Positions 8,787-17,560 of a stretch of DNA of 64,000 bases are shown one piece after another (positions within the stretch are counted from its first letter, which is position 1; the number at the start of each line of letters is the position of its first letter). This DNA comes from Cellulomonas sp. JH27-2 (GTDB taxonomy: Bacteria; Actinomycetota; Actinomycetes; Actinomycetales; Cellulomonadaceae): assembly GCF_014837175.1 (NCBI RefSeq), contig NZ_JACYFR010000001.1:806001-870000 (forward strand). The letters are read 5' to 3'. Below the pieces are notes generated by a model. The model was not told the origin of the DNA. It saw nothing but the letters and a program-made list of their open reading frames with translations, and did no database searches. Position numbers and translations under genes: made by a program.

Positions 8787-9781
8787 ACTCGAGTCAGAAC
8801 CCCGGCCGCATCCGCCCTCGTCGCCGTCGCGCCACCCCGGCGATCCGTCGCCTCACGGCCGAGACGCGCCTGCACCCCGCCGAGCTGGTGCTGCCGGTGT
8901 TCGTGCGCGAGGGCCTGACGGAGGCGCGACCCATCGCGTCGATGCCGGGCGTCCTGCAGCACACGCGCGACTCGCTCAAGAAGGCGGTGGCCGAAGCCGC
9001 GGGCGCGGGACTGGGCGGCGTCATGCTCTTCGCCATCCCGAGCCACCGCGACGCGACGGGCACCCAGGCCACGGACCCGGACGGCATCCTCAACGTCGCG
9101 ATCGCGGACGCGGTGGCGGAGGCGGGCGACGCCCTCGTCGTGCAGGCCGACCTGTGCCTCGACGAGTTCACCGACCACGGACACTGCGGCGTCCTGACGC
9201 CCGACGGCGCGGTCGACAACGACGCGACCCTGGTCCGCTACGCCGAGATGGCGCTCGCGCAGGCGGCGGCGGGCGCCCACCTCGTCGGGCTGTCCGGGAT
9301 GATGGACGGCCAGACGGGCGTGGTCCGCGACGCCCTGGACGACGCCGGCTACGACCAGACGGCGGTGCTGGCCTACGCCGCCAAGTACGCGAGCGCGTTC
9401 TACGGCCCGTTCCGCGACGCGGTCGAGTCCCAGCTCGAGGGCGACCGCCGCACGTACCAGATGGACCCGGCCAACCGCCGCGAGGCGGCCCGCGAGGTCG
9501 CGATCGACATCGCCGAGGGCGCCGACGTCGTCATGGTGAAGCCCGCCATGTCCTACCTGGACGTGCTCGCCGACGTGGCCGCGACGTCCACGGTCCCGGT
9601 CGCCGCCTACCAGGTGTCCGGTGAATACGCCATGATCGAGGCCGCTGCTGCGAACGGGTGGATCGAGCGCAGACGGGCGATTGTGGAGTCCGTGCTCAGC
9701 ATCCGACGCGCGGGTGCCGATCATGTGCTGACGTACTACGCGACGGAGCTGGCCGGGTGGCTGGCGGAGGAGACCCGATGA
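8783..9781 (+). CDS. hemB: Delta-aminolevulinic acid dehydratase (porphobilinogen synthase)
   Basis: Condenses two 5-aminolevulinates to porphobilinogen. In the 332-aa protein the two active-site lysines are visible: K201 in [10 protein letters not shown] and the Schiff-base K253 in [11 protein letters not shown]. The metal-site segment reads [14 protein letters not shown], with C125 and C135 but aspartate at 127 where the classical zinc enzyme has a third cysteine, so the site is a Cys-Asp-Cys mix. The GTG start at 8783 shares GTGA with the hemD stop, and the stop overlaps hemL by four bases. Confidence 0.96.
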   Translation: MNSSQNPGRIRPRRRRATPAIRRLTAETRLHPAELVLPVFVREGLTEARPIASMPGVLQHTRDSLKKAVAEAAGAGLGGVMLFAIPSHRDATGTQATDPDGILNVAIADAVAEAGDALVVQADLCLDEFTDHGHCGVLTPDGAVDNDATLVRYAEMALAQAAAGAHLVGLSGMMDGQTGVVRDALDDAGYDQTAVLAYAAKYASAFYGPFRDAVESQLEGDRRTYQMDPANRREAAREVAIDIAEGADVVMVKPAMSYLDVLADVAATSTVPVAAYQVSGEYAMIEAAAANGWIERRRAIVESVLSIRRAGADHVLTYYATELAGWLAEETR

Positions 9782-11091
9782 GCACGACGACGAGTGCCGA
9801 GGCCTTCGCGCACGCCCAGTCCGTGATCCCCGGCGGGGTGAACTCGCCGGTGCGCGCGTTCGGTGCCGTCGGGGGCACGCCGCTGTTCGTCGCTTCGGCG
9901 TCCGGTCCGCGCGTCACCGACGTCGACGGCCGCACGTACGTGGACCTCGTCGGCTCGTGGGGCCCCGCCCTGCTGGGCCACGCCCACCCCGAGGTCGTGG
10001 AGGCGGTGCAGCAGGCGGCCGCGCGCGGACTCGGCTTCGGCGCCCCGACGACGACGGAGGTCGAGCTCGTCGACGCCATCCGCTACCGCGTCCCGGCGGC
10101 GGAGAAGGTGCGGCTCGTCTCGACCGGCACCGAGGCGACCATGACAGCGCTGCGCCTGGCCCGCGCGTACACGGGCCGCGACCTCGTCGTGAAGTTCGCC
10201 GGCTGCTACCACGGCCACGTCGACGCGCTCCTGGCCTCCGCCGGCTCCGGCGTCGCGACGCTGGCCCTACCGGACTCGGCCGGCGTGTCCGCGGCGACGG
10301 CCGCCGAGACGATCGTCGTCCCCTACAACGACCTCGACGCGCTCGAGACGGTCTTCGTCGCGCACGGCGACCGCATCGCCGCCGTCATCACCGAGGCCGC
10401 GCCCGCCAACATGGGTGTGGTCCCGCCGCTGCCCGGCTTCAACGCCGAGCTGCGCCGCATCACGCTCGAGCACGGCGCGCTGCTCATCCAGGACGAGGTG
10501 CTCACCGGCTTCCGCGTGGGCTACTCCGGATGGTGGGGACTCGAGGGCCTGCGCGAGGGCTGGGCGCCCGACCTGTTCACGTTCGGCAAGGTCATCGGCG
10601 GCGGATTGCCGGTCGCGGCCGTCGGCGGGCGGCGCGACGTCATGGCCCAGCTGGCCCCGTCCGGGCCCGTCTACCAGGCCGGGACCCTGTCCGGTAACCC
10701 GGTCGCGACGGCCGCGGGCCTCGCGACCCTGCGCCTCGCGGACGCCGACGTCTACGCGCGGGTCGACGAGGCGTCGGCCCGCCTGCGCTCGTCCGTGAGC
10801 GCCGCCCTCAGCGACGCCGAGGTGCCGCACGCGATCCAGTACGCCGGCAACCTGTTCTCGATCATGTTCGGCCCCGACGCAGCCGACCACGGCGCACAGG
10901 ACTACGCCGCCGTGCAGGCCACCGAGACGTACCGGTACGCGCCGTTCTTCCACACGCTCCTGGAGCACGGCGTCTACGCGCCGCCGTCGCCGTACGAGGC
11001 GTGGTTCGTCTCGGCCGCGCACGACGACGAGGCGCTCTCGCAGATCGAGGCGGCCCTCCCGGCCGCCGCCCGCGCCGCCGCGGAGGCCTGA
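9778..11091 (+). CDS. hemL: Glutamate-1-semialdehyde 2,1-aminomutase
   Basis: PLP-dependent class III aminotransferase-fold enzyme turning glutamate-1-semialdehyde into 5-aminolevulinate, the product that feeds HemB. The 437-aa protein begins with the usual [20 protein letters not shown]. The PLP lysine is K271 in [18 protein letters not shown], and [18 protein letters not shown] is the phosphate-binding region. The start at 9778 shares ATGA with the hemB stop. With HemA it makes the complete C5 route to 5-aminolevulinate. Confidence 0.96.
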   Translation: MSTTTSAEAFAHAQSVIPGGVNSPVRAFGAVGGTPLFVASASGPRVTDVDGRTYVDLVGSWGPALLGHAHPEVVEAVQQAAARGLGFGAPTTTEVELVDAIRYRVPAAEKVRLVSTGTEATMTALRLARAYTGRDLVVKFAGCYHGHVDALLASAGSGVATLALPDSAGVSAATAAETIVVPYNDLDALETVFVAHGDRIAAVITEAAPANMGVVPPLPGFNAELRRITLEHGALLIQDEVLTGFRVGYSGWWGLEGLREGWAPDLFTFGKVIGGGLPVAAVGGRRDVMAQLAPSGPVYQAGTLSGNPVATAAGLATLRLADADVYARVDEASARLRSSVSAALSDAEVPHAIQYAGNLFSIMFGPDAADHGAQDYAAVQATETYRYAPFFHTLLEHGVYAPPSPYEAWFVSAAHDDEALSQIEAALPAAARAAAEA

Positions 11092-11109
11092 GCCCAACCG
11101 CATCCGCGC

Positions 11110-11158
11110 AGGACTTCGAGGGTTCTGCACGCCGGACGCGCCGAGCTCTCGGAGTCCT
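11110..11158. terminator. Weak hairpin between hemL and RDD gene
   Basis: AGGACT (11110-11115) pairs with AGTCCT (11153-11158), and an inner CCGAG-CT-CTCGG hairpin lies at 11141-11152. It sits between two convergent genes, where a terminator is expected, but the stem is interrupted and the call is weak. Confidence 0.3.
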
Positions 11159-11168
11159 CGTCGGGTGC

Positions 11169-11732
11169 TCAGCGCGTGCGAACCGCTGTCGTGCCCGCGA
11201 GGGTGTCGGCGATCGTCTGGCGGTGCCACAGCGGGCGCAGGAAGCCGACGAGGCTGAGCACGTCGAGCACGTGCGCCAGGTCGCGCAGCAGGGCTCGCCG
11301 CACACCGGGCGTCCGCTCGGTGCCGACGCGTTCCAGCCGGACGCCGACGAGCTGCTTGCCGAGCGACTGCCCCTCGCGGCCGTCGGCCAGCATGTTGCCG
11401 ACGTACCAGCCGACGCACCAGACCAGCCCGAGCACCGTCATCAGCGCCGTCTCGTACGCGAGCGCCAGCAGCAGCGGGACCAGCATGACCGCCAGGTCGA
11501 CGACGAAGCCGCCCGCCCGGCGACCCCACGACGCCGGCACCGGCCCGACGGGCGCGGGTCCGTCCGGGACTGTGACGCCCATGCCCTCGAAGGGCCACGC
11601 GCTCTCGGGCTGCGGCGGCGCCGGGCGCGGGAACGGGACGGTCGGGGTGGGCAGCCACGCGGCGGCGCCGACGACGTCGTCGTCGCGCTCGTCGTCCGCG
11701 TCCCTCGTCGGACCGTCGCTCGTGGCACTCAT
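11169..11732 (-). CDS. RDD family membrane protein
   Basis: 187-aa protein with a proline-rich, hydrophilic N-terminal half and an RDD domain: RRAGGFVVDLAVMLVPLLLALAY and a second hydrophobic segment (GLVWCVGWYVGNML), followed by the conserved GQSLGKQLVGVRLER and a C-terminal RQTIADTLAGT segment. The role of RDD proteins is mostly unknown; some affect transport. The ATG at 11732 fits a leaderless promoter: TTGCAC, 16 bases, CATACT, seven bases, ATG. A longer frame to 11873 would add an arginine-rich segment that does not look coding. Confidence 0.85.
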   Translation of the reverse strand: MSATSDGPTRDADDERDDDVVGAAAWLPTPTVPFPRPAPPQPESAWPFEGMGVTVPDGPAPVGPVPASWGRRAGGFVVDLAVMLVPLLLALAYETALMTVLGLVWCVGWYVGNMLADGREGQSLGKQLVGVRLERVGTERTPGVRRALLRDLAHVLDVLSLVGFLRPLWHRQTIADTLAGTTAVRTR

Positions 11733-11869
11733 CGGTTCGAGTATGGCCCGCGATCCGATCCGTGCAAATCGGTCAAACGGGCGGTGCCGCTCAGCCCATC
11801 GAGCTCGACCTTGTTCACTCCATCGGGCGCGGTGGCGTGAACGGTGTCGATCTCGACGAGACGTCGGGG

Positions 11870-12820
11870 TCACGCCGTGCGGGTCGGCTCCAGGGCGTCA
11901 GCGAGCTCCGTCTCCAGCTCGGCGACCTGCTCGCCGGCGGCGAGCTCCGCGGCCTGCTCGCGGCGGTAGGCCCGCACGGACCACGCGACGGCGCCGGCCC
12001 AGAGCAGCGCGATGAAGCCGAGCACCAGGGCGGCCGTCGTCGTGCCGCCCAGACCCAGCCAGTCGCTGTTGAGCAGCGTGCGGGCGTTGGTCAGGACGAT
12101 GATGCCGCCGACGGCCGAGCCGAGGATGCGCGGCGGGAGCAGCCGCACCAGCCACGCGGCGACGGGGGCCGCGATGACGCCGCCGACGAGCAGTGCGGCG
12201 ACCCACAGGAAGTCGATCCCCTGCGACCCGAGGGCGAACAGGAATCCGAGCGAGGCGGCCACCGAGATGAGGAACTCGCTGGTGTCGATCGAGCCGATCA
12301 CCTTGCGGGGCTCCATGCGGCCGGACGCGAGCAGCGCGGGCGTGCCGACCGGCCCCCAGCCGCCGCCACCGGTCGCGTCGACGAAGCCGGCGAACAGGCC
12401 GAGGGGCGCCAGGAACCGCTTGCGCAGCGGCTGGCCCAGGCGGTCCTTGCGCAAACCCTTCACCGTGAACCGGATCAGGATGTACAGGCCCAGGACCAGC
12501 AGGATCGTCGACATCACGGGCTTGGCCAGCTCGAACGAGAGGTTGGCCAGGAACGTCGCGCCCAGGAAGGCGCCGATCGCGCCGGGGACGCCGACGCGCC
12601 ACACCACGCGCCAGTCCACGTTGCCGAACCGCCAGTGCGAGACGCCGGACGCGAGCGTCGTGCCGATCTCGGCCAGGTGGACCGTGGCCGACGCGGCGGC
12701 GGGGTTGGTCCCGATGGCCAGCAGCAGCGTCGTCGAGGTGACGCCGTAGGCCATGCCGAGGCTGCCGTCGACGAGCTGTGCGGCGAGGCCGACGATGGCC
12801 AGGAGCACGATCTTGCGCAC
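11870..12820 (-). CDS. TauE/SafE family sulfite/anion exporter
   Basis: 316-aa polytopic inner-membrane protein with about eight hydrophobic segments and the two TauE/SafE half-repeats: the first begins LAIVGLAAQLVDGSLGMAYG, the second contains the conserved GLFAGFVDATGGGGWGPVGTP. Relatives export sulfite, sulfoacetate or similar anions; the substrate here is not shown. The C-terminal 40 residues are a charged, possibly coiled tail. The GTG start at 12820 has GGTAGGT six bases upstream. It lies downstream of, and on the same strand as, an Rrf2 regulator, and its ribosome binding site falls in a long hairpin (12827-12879). Confidence 0.88.
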   Translation of the reverse strand: MRKIVLLAIVGLAAQLVDGSLGMAYGVTSTTLLLAIGTNPAAASATVHLAEIGTTLASGVSHWRFGNVDWRVVWRVGVPGAIGAFLGATFLANLSFELAKPVMSTILLVLGLYILIRFTVKGLRKDRLGQPLRKRFLAPLGLFAGFVDATGGGGWGPVGTPALLASGRMEPRKVIGSIDTSEFLISVAASLGFLFALGSQGIDFLWVAALLVGGVIAAPVAAWLVRLLPPRILGSAVGGIIVLTNARTLLNSDWLGLGGTTTAALVLGFIALLWAGAVAWSVRAYRREQAAELAAGEQVAELETELADALEPTRTA

Positions 12821-12826
12821 GGGGGG

Positions 12827-12879
12827 ACCTACCTCGGATCGGGAACGATAGAGAGATAATCCCGATCCGAGCAGTAGGT
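12827..12879 (-). promoter_or_regulatory. Leader hairpin covering the TauE-gene ribosome binding site
   Basis: A 12-bp perfect inverted repeat (arm CTCGGATCGGGA, 12833-12844 and 12860-12871, 15-base loop) is extended by ACCTAC at 12827-12832 pairing with GTAGGT at 12874-12879 across a two-base bulge. In the minus-strand RNA the 3' arm contains GAGGUAGGU, the ribosome binding site six bases before the GTG at 12820, so the folded RNA would hide it. It could instead end Rrf2 transcription, or be a DNA operator for the Rrf2 protein. Confidence 0.55.
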
Positions 12880-12919
12880 ATTCAAGTCCGCACTCACATC
12901 GTGAGACGCGCGCCTCGCG

Positions 12920-13378
12920 TCAGGGGTTCTCCCAGGCGCCGTCGGACGCGGCCATGGTGCGCACGTGCGCGGGCAGCCTGCCGTCGACGAGCGACGCCAG
13001 CGTCACCTCGTCGAGCACGCCGCGGACGCTGACGCGCAGCGCGACCCACACGTCGAGCAGCGCCGCGGCCGATCCCTCGTACGCCAGGCTCGGGGGACGC
13101 TCGTCGCGCACGGTCACCAGGGGGCCGTCGACGGCGCGGATCACCTCGGCGAGCGTGATCTCGTCGGCCGGGCGCGCCAGGCGGTACCCGCCGGAGCGGC
13201 CCCGCACGCTCGCGACGACGCCGGCGCGACGCAGGTCGCCCAGGATCCGCTCGACGAAGCTGACCGGCAGCCCCTGGCCCGCGGCGAGCACGTCGGCCGC
13301 GACCGCGTCCCCGTGCGGGCTCGCCGCCAGCTCGGCACACGCCCGCACCGCATAGTCCGCCTTCGCCGAGACCCGCAT
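12920..13378 (-). CDS. Rrf2 family transcriptional regulator
   Basis: 152-aa winged-helix protein with the Rrf2 N-terminus MRVSAKADYAVRACAELA, recognition region LPVSFVERILGDLRRAGVVASVRGRSGGYRLAR and the ITLAEVIRAVDGPL segment. The only cysteine is near the N-terminus (about residue 14), so the three-cysteine cluster that binds Fe-S in IscR or NsrR is absent. This suggests a CymR-like, cluster-free regulator, which would match the TauE-type exporter downstream. It is divergent from csoR with about 95 bases between starts. The target is inferred from position only. Confidence 0.88.
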   Translation of the reverse strand: MRVSAKADYAVRACAELAASPHGDAVAADVLAAGQGLPVSFVERILGDLRRAGVVASVRGRSGGYRLARPADEITLAEVIRAVDGPLVTVRDERPPSLAYEGSAAALLDVWVALRVSVRGVLDEVTLASLVDGRLPAHVRTMAASDGAWENP

Positions 13379-13421
13379 GGACCCATTGTGCCTTCCCGCA
13401 AGGCTCCGCCCGGTCGTCGGA

Positions 13422-13438
13422 ATACCCCATGGGGGTAT
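13422..13438. promoter_or_regulatory. CsoR operator
   Basis: Perfect inverted repeat ATACCCC-ATG-GGGGTAT, the classical CsoR box layout with G/C tracts flanked by ATAC/GTAT. It overlaps the likely -10 TATGGT (13436-13441), so apo-CsoR bound here would block the csoR-copZ-copA promoter and Cu(I) would release it. Confidence 0.85.
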
Positions 13439-13474
13439 GGTGTTGCGCAGGACATGGACCACGACGGAGGCATC

Positions 13475-13756
13475 ATGCCGGGCTACTCCGACACCAAGGA
13501 CGACCACCTCAAGCGCCTGCGCCGCATCGAGGGCCAGGTGCGCGGCATCGCGCGCATGGTCGACGAGGACACGTACTGCATCGACGTCCTCACCCAGATC
13601 GCCGCGGTCACCAAGGCGCTGCAGGCCGTGAGCATCAGCCTGGTCGAGGAGCACCTGGGCCACTGCGTCGTCGACGCGGCCCGGCGCGACCCCGACGAGG
13701 GCGCCGCGAAGGTCGCCGAGGCCAGCGCCGCCATCGCGCGCCTGGTCCGCAGCTGA
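13475..13756 (+). CDS. csoR: Copper-sensing repressor CsoR
   Basis: 93-aa all-helical repressor that leaves DNA when it binds Cu(I). The Cu(I) ligand set of the family is present as Cys-His-Cys: C in EDTYCIDVL, then H and C in EEHLGHCV. The opening DDHLKRLRRIEGQVRGIARM is the family hallmark. I take the ATG at 13475, four bases after GGAGG; an upstream ATG at 13454 lacks a good site. The CsoR operator lies 37 bases upstream. It is first in the operon with copZ and copA. Confidence 0.95.
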   Translation: MPGYSDTKDDHLKRLRRIEGQVRGIARMVDEDTYCIDVLTQIAAVTKALQAVSISLVEEHLGHCVVDAARRDPDEGAAKVAEASAAIARLVRS

Positions 13757-13783
13757 GGCACCCGACGACACGAGGAGAGCACC

Positions 13784-14017
13784 ATGAGCCAGACCACCAC
13801 CTTCGGAGTCGACGGCATGACGTGCGCCCACTGCGTGCAGCACGTCACCACGGAGCTGACCGCACTGCCCGGCGTGCAGGACGTCGCGATCGAGCTGGTC
13901 GTCGGCGGGTCGTCGCGCGTCACCGTCACGTCGCAGGGACCCCTGGCGGACGACGACGTCGCGGCGGCCGTCGACGAGGCCGGGTACGCCGTCACCCCGC
14001 GGAGGTCGCTGCTGTGA
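13784..14017 (+). CDS. copZ: Copper chaperone, heavy-metal-associated domain
   Basis: 77-aa single HMA domain of beta-alpha-beta-beta-alpha-beta type with the metal motif GMTCAHC (cysteines about residues 14 and 17). It carries Cu(I) in the cytosol to CopA. GAGGAG lies seven bases before the ATG. The stop overlaps the copA GTG (GTGA), so synthesis of the two is coupled. Confidence 0.93.
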   Translation: MSQTTTFGVDGMTCAHCVQHVTTELTALPGVQDVAIELVVGGSSRVTVTSQGPLADDDVAAAVDEAGYAVTPRRSLL

Positions 14018-16554
14018 GGCGCGTCCCCGTCCACCCCAGCGTCCACCGCCTACCCGAGCCGGCGCAGGCTGCCACGCCCGAGGACGCACCCGTCTCGGAC
14101 GCACCCGTCGCGGTCGTCGACCTCGCGGTCGAGGGCATGACGTGCGCGTCCTGCGTCGCGCGCGTCGAGAAGCGGCTGGGCCGCCTCCCCGGCGTCACCG
14201 CCACCGTGAACCTCCCGCTGGAGTCGGCGCGCGTCGAGGTGCGACTGCCCGACGACGACACGGCCGACGGCCCGTCGGGCGCGGCGGGTGTCGACGACCT
14301 CGTCGCGGCCGTCCGCGCCGCCGGCTACGACGCGCGCGTCACGCACGTCGCGCAGACGCAGCCCACGGGCGCCCCTCACGACGACCACGAGCCCGACGCG
14401 CACACCGGCATGGACCCGTACGAGCACGCACTGTCCGGTCACTCGATGGCGCCCGGGCACGACATGGACCCCGACGACGACACGTCGGCGCCGACGGACG
14501 CACGCGGTGCGGACCTGCGCCGCCGCCTGGTCGTCGCCGCGACGCTGACCGTCCCCGTCGTCGCGCTCTCGATGATCCCGGCCCTGCAGCTCACCGGCTG
14601 GCAGTGGGTGGTCGCGGCGCTGGCGCTGCCGGTCGCGACGTGGGCGGCGTGGCCGTTCCACCGCGCCGCGGTGCGGGCCGCACGGCACGGCGCGTCGACC
14701 ATGGACACGCTCGTGTCCATCGGCATCACGGCGGCGACCGGCTGGTCGCTGTGGGCCCTGCTCTTCGGCGGCGCCGGCGAGCTGGGCATGACCATGACCC
14801 CGTCGCTGTGGCCGCGGGCCGCGCACGACGGCGCCGCGCCCGAGCTCTACTTCGAGGTCGCGGCCGTCGTCACCACGTTCCTGCTGGCCGGTCGCTACGC
14901 CGAGCACCGCTCGCGCCGTCGGGCCGGTGACGCGCTGCGGGCGCTCCTGGACCTGGGCGCGAAGGACGTGGCCCTGCTGGTCGACGGCGTCGAGCAGCGA
15001 GTCCCCGTCGACCGGCTGGCGCTCGGCGACGAGTTCGTCGTGCGGCCCGGGGAGAAGGTCGCGACCGACGGCGTGGTGGTACGTGGCAGCAGCGCGCTCG
15101 ACGAGTCGCTGCTCACCGGCGAGCCGGTGCCGGTCGACGTCGGCCCGGGTGACGAGGTCACGGGCGCGACCATCAACACGTCGGGCTCGCTCGTCGTGCG
15201 GGCCACGGCCGTGGGCTCCGACACACGGTTGGCCCAGATCAGCCGCCTCGTCGCGACCGCGCAGACCGGCAAGGCGCCGGTGCAGAGGCTCGCGGACCGC
15301 ATCTCGGCGGTCTTCGTACCGATCGTGCTGGTGCTCGCGGTGATCACGCTGGTGGCGTGGCTGGTCGCGGGGGCCGACGCCCAGCAGGCGTTCACGGCCG
15401 CGGTCGCGGTGCTCATCATCGCGTGCCCGTGCGCCCTGGGCCTCGCGACGCCGACGGCGCTGCTGGTCGGCACGGGTCGCGGCGCGCAGCTCGGCATCCT
15501 CATCAAGGGCCCGGAGATCCTCGAGCAGACCCGCGCCGTCGACACCGTGGTGCTCGACAAGACCGGCACCGTCACCCAGGGCCGGATGGCCGTGGTGGAC
15601 GTGCTGGCAACTCCCGGTGCGGCGCCCGACGAGGTGCTGCGGTTCGCGGGCGCCGTCGAGCAGCTCGCCGAGCACCCGATCGCGGCCGCGATCGCCGCAG
15701 CTGCCGCGGACGGCTCGTCGGGAGACTCGGCTCCGAGCGAGGACTCGTCCCAGGCGACCGGCGCCGACGGTGTCGCGATCGGCGCCGACCAGGTGCACGA
15801 CTTCCGCGCGGAGGCCGGCCGCGGCGTGAGCGGCGTCGTCCGCACCGCTCACTCGGGCGTCGGGCTCGGCCGCCGTGTCCTCGTCGGGCGCCCCACCTGG
15901 CTGCGCGACCAGGGCCTGGCGAGCGACGCCCTGCAGGAGCGGTTCGACGTGGCCGAGGCGGACGGCGCCACCGCCGTGATGGTGGCGTGGGACGGCTCCG
16001 TCCGCGGGGTCGTCGTGCTGCGCGACCCCGTCAAGGACTCGTCGCGGCAGGCGGTCGACGAGCTGCGCGCGCTGGGCCTGCGGCCCGTGCTCCTGACGGG
16101 CGACAACCCGGGTGCGGCGCAGGCCGCGGCGCGCGAGGTCGGGATCGACGACGTCGTCGCGCGGGTGCTGCCCGAGGACAAGGTGTCCGTGGTGCGCCGG
16201 CTGCAGGCCGAGGGGGCCCGCGTCGCGATGGTGGGAGACGGTGTCAACGACGCCGCGGCGCTGGCCACCGCCGATCTCGGCCTCGCCATGGGCACCGGGA
16301 CCGACGTCGCGATCGAGGCCGCCGACATCACCCTGGTGCGCGGCGACCTACGCTCCGCCGGGCAGGCCGTCCGGCTGTCGCGGCGGACGCTGACGATCAT
16401 CCGCCAGAACCTGTTCTGGGCGTTCGGCTACAACGTCGCGGCCATCCCGCTCGCGGCGTTCGGGCTGCTCAACCCCATGATCGCCGGGGCTGCGATGGCG
16501 GCGTCGTCCGTCCTCGTCGTCGGGAACTCCCTGCGCCTGCGCCGGTTCCGCTAG
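14014..16554 (+). CDS. copA: Cu(+)-exporting P1B-type ATPase
   Basis: 846-aa inner-membrane copper exporter. In order: one N-terminal HMA domain with GMTCASC (C44, C47), a His/Asp/Met-rich linker (about residues 125-160) that may also bind metal, paired helices, the actuator domain with LLTGEP, the intramembrane metal motif CPC (C471, C473), the phosphorylated D515 in DKTGT, the nucleotide-domain HP motif, the hinge GDGVND, and a last membrane pair with YNVAAIPLAA. The GTG at 14014 shares GTGA with copZ and has GGAGG eight bases upstream. It is the last gene of the csoR operon. Confidence 0.96.
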   Translation: MRRVPVHPSVHRLPEPAQAATPEDAPVSDAPVAVVDLAVEGMTCASCVARVEKRLGRLPGVTATVNLPLESARVEVRLPDDDTADGPSGAAGVDDLVAAVRAAGYDARVTHVAQTQPTGAPHDDHEPDAHTGMDPYEHALSGHSMAPGHDMDPDDDTSAPTDARGADLRRRLVVAATLTVPVVALSMIPALQLTGWQWVVAALALPVATWAAWPFHRAAVRAARHGASTMDTLVSIGITAATGWSLWALLFGGAGELGMTMTPSLWPRAAHDGAAPELYFEVAAVVTTFLLAGRYAEHRSRRRAGDALRALLDLGAKDVALLVDGVEQRVPVDRLALGDEFVVRPGEKVATDGVVVRGSSALDESLLTGEPVPVDVGPGDEVTGATINTSGSLVVRATAVGSDTRLAQISRLVATAQTGKAPVQRLADRISAVFVPIVLVLAVITLVAWLVAGADAQQAFTAAVAVLIIACPCALGLATPTALLVGTGRGAQLGILIKGPEILEQTRAVDTVVLDKTGTVTQGRMAVVDVLATPGAAPDEVLRFAGAVEQLAEHPIAAAIAAAAADGSSGDSAPSEDSSQATGADGVAIGADQVHDFRAEAGRGVSGVVRTAHSGVGLGRRVLVGRPTWLRDQGLASDALQERFDVAEADGATAVMVAWDGSVRGVVVLRDPVKDSSRQAVDELRALGLRPVLLTGDNPGAAQAAAREVGIDDVVARVLPEDKVSVVRRLQAEGARVAMVGDGVNDAAALATADLGLAMGTGTDVAIEAADITLVRGDLRSAGQAVRLSRRTLTIIRQNLFWAFGYNVAAIPLAAFGLLNPMIAGAAMAASSVLVVGNSLRLRRFR

Positions 16555-16596
16555 CAGGACGACCACGGGCGGCAGTCCGAGACGCTGGACGACATC

Positions 16597-16619
16597 GGGG
16601 AGAACCCTGAGATCTCCCC
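16597..16619 (+). terminator. Hairpin after copA
   Basis: GGGGAGA (16597-16603) pairs with TCTCCCC (16613-16619) across a nine-base loop, 43 bases after the copA stop and before the promoter of the next gene. Moderate stem; likely terminator. Confidence 0.45.
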
Positions 16620-16645
16620 CAGGGTCCGGGACTAGGGTGCGGCGC

Positions 16646-17449
16646 GTGACCGAGCAGCTGGCGCAGGACAAGGTTCCGCAGCCGTCCGACCGTGCCGTGC
16701 GGCGGCGGCTGACGGTCGAGATCTGGATCGTGCTGGGGCTGTCGCTGGGGCGGTCGGCCGTCTACGCCGTCGTGAACATCGTCGACCGCCTGACGGCAGG
16801 CCCGCCGCTCGCGGACCAGTCGACGACGCTGAACCCGACGTTGTCGCCCCGGCCGTGGCTCGACCTGACCTACCAGGTGCTGTCGATCGCGTTCGCGCTG
16901 GTGCCGGTCGCGCTCGCGCTGTACCTGCTGTCGGCCAACGGCCGGTCGGCGGTACGGCGCATCGGCCTCGACCTCTCCCGGCCCCTGCGCGACCTCGGGA
17001 TCGGGGTGGGTCTCGCCGCGCTGATCGGCCTGCCGGGGCTCGGCCTCTACGCCGCCGCGCGGGCCATGGGATTCGCGGTGCAGGTGCAGGCCAGTGCGCT
17101 GGACGCGTACTGGTGGACGGTCCCGATGCTCATCCTGCTGGCGCTCAAGAACGCGCTGCTCGAGGAGGTCATCGTCGTCGGCTACCTCATGGAGCGGCTG
17201 CGCGACCTGCGCTGGCGCCCGGCCATGATCGTCGCCGCGAGCGCACTGCTGCGCGGCGCGTACCACCTCTACCAGGGCTGGGGTGCGCTGGTCGGCAACG
17301 CCGTCATGGGGCTCGTGTTCGCCGAGTACTACCGGCGCAGACGGCGCGTCATGCCGCTCGTGATCGCGCACACCGTCATGGACACGACCGTGTTCGTGGG
17401 CTACTCCCTCCTCCCGGCCCACATCCGGGACTCGCTCCACCTGTCCTGA
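16646..17449 (+). CDS. CPBP family intramembrane glutamic protease
   Basis: 267-aa polytopic membrane protein of the CAAX-protease/bacteriocin-processing (Abi) family. The three motifs are present: EEVIVVGYLMERLR (catalytic glutamates, about residues 172-173), the YHLYQGWG region with its histidine, and VIAHTVMDTT with the last histidine. The strict EExxxR arginine is shifted, as in many actinobacterial members. TAGGGT (16633-16638) lies seven bases before the GTG at 16646, so a leaderless start there is favoured over the GTG at 16637. Substrate unknown. Confidence 0.85.
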   Translation: MTEQLAQDKVPQPSDRAVRRRLTVEIWIVLGLSLGRSAVYAVVNIVDRLTAGPPLADQSTTLNPTLSPRPWLDLTYQVLSIAFALVPVALALYLLSANGRSAVRRIGLDLSRPLRDLGIGVGLAALIGLPGLGLYAAARAMGFAVQVQASALDAYWWTVPMLILLALKNALLEEVIVVGYLMERLRDLRWRPAMIVAASALLRGAYHLYQGWGALVGNAVMGLVFAEYYRRRRRVMPLVIAHTVMDTTVFVGYSLLPAHIRDSLHLS

Positions 17450-17560
17450 CTTCACACCTCCCGCACGTGCGGGAACGCGGCGGCGCGCACCGTCGAACCT
17501 CGCCGTCCGCAGAATGGGACAAGACTGGCAATTCGTACAGGTGTTCGATAGGTTGTGGGG

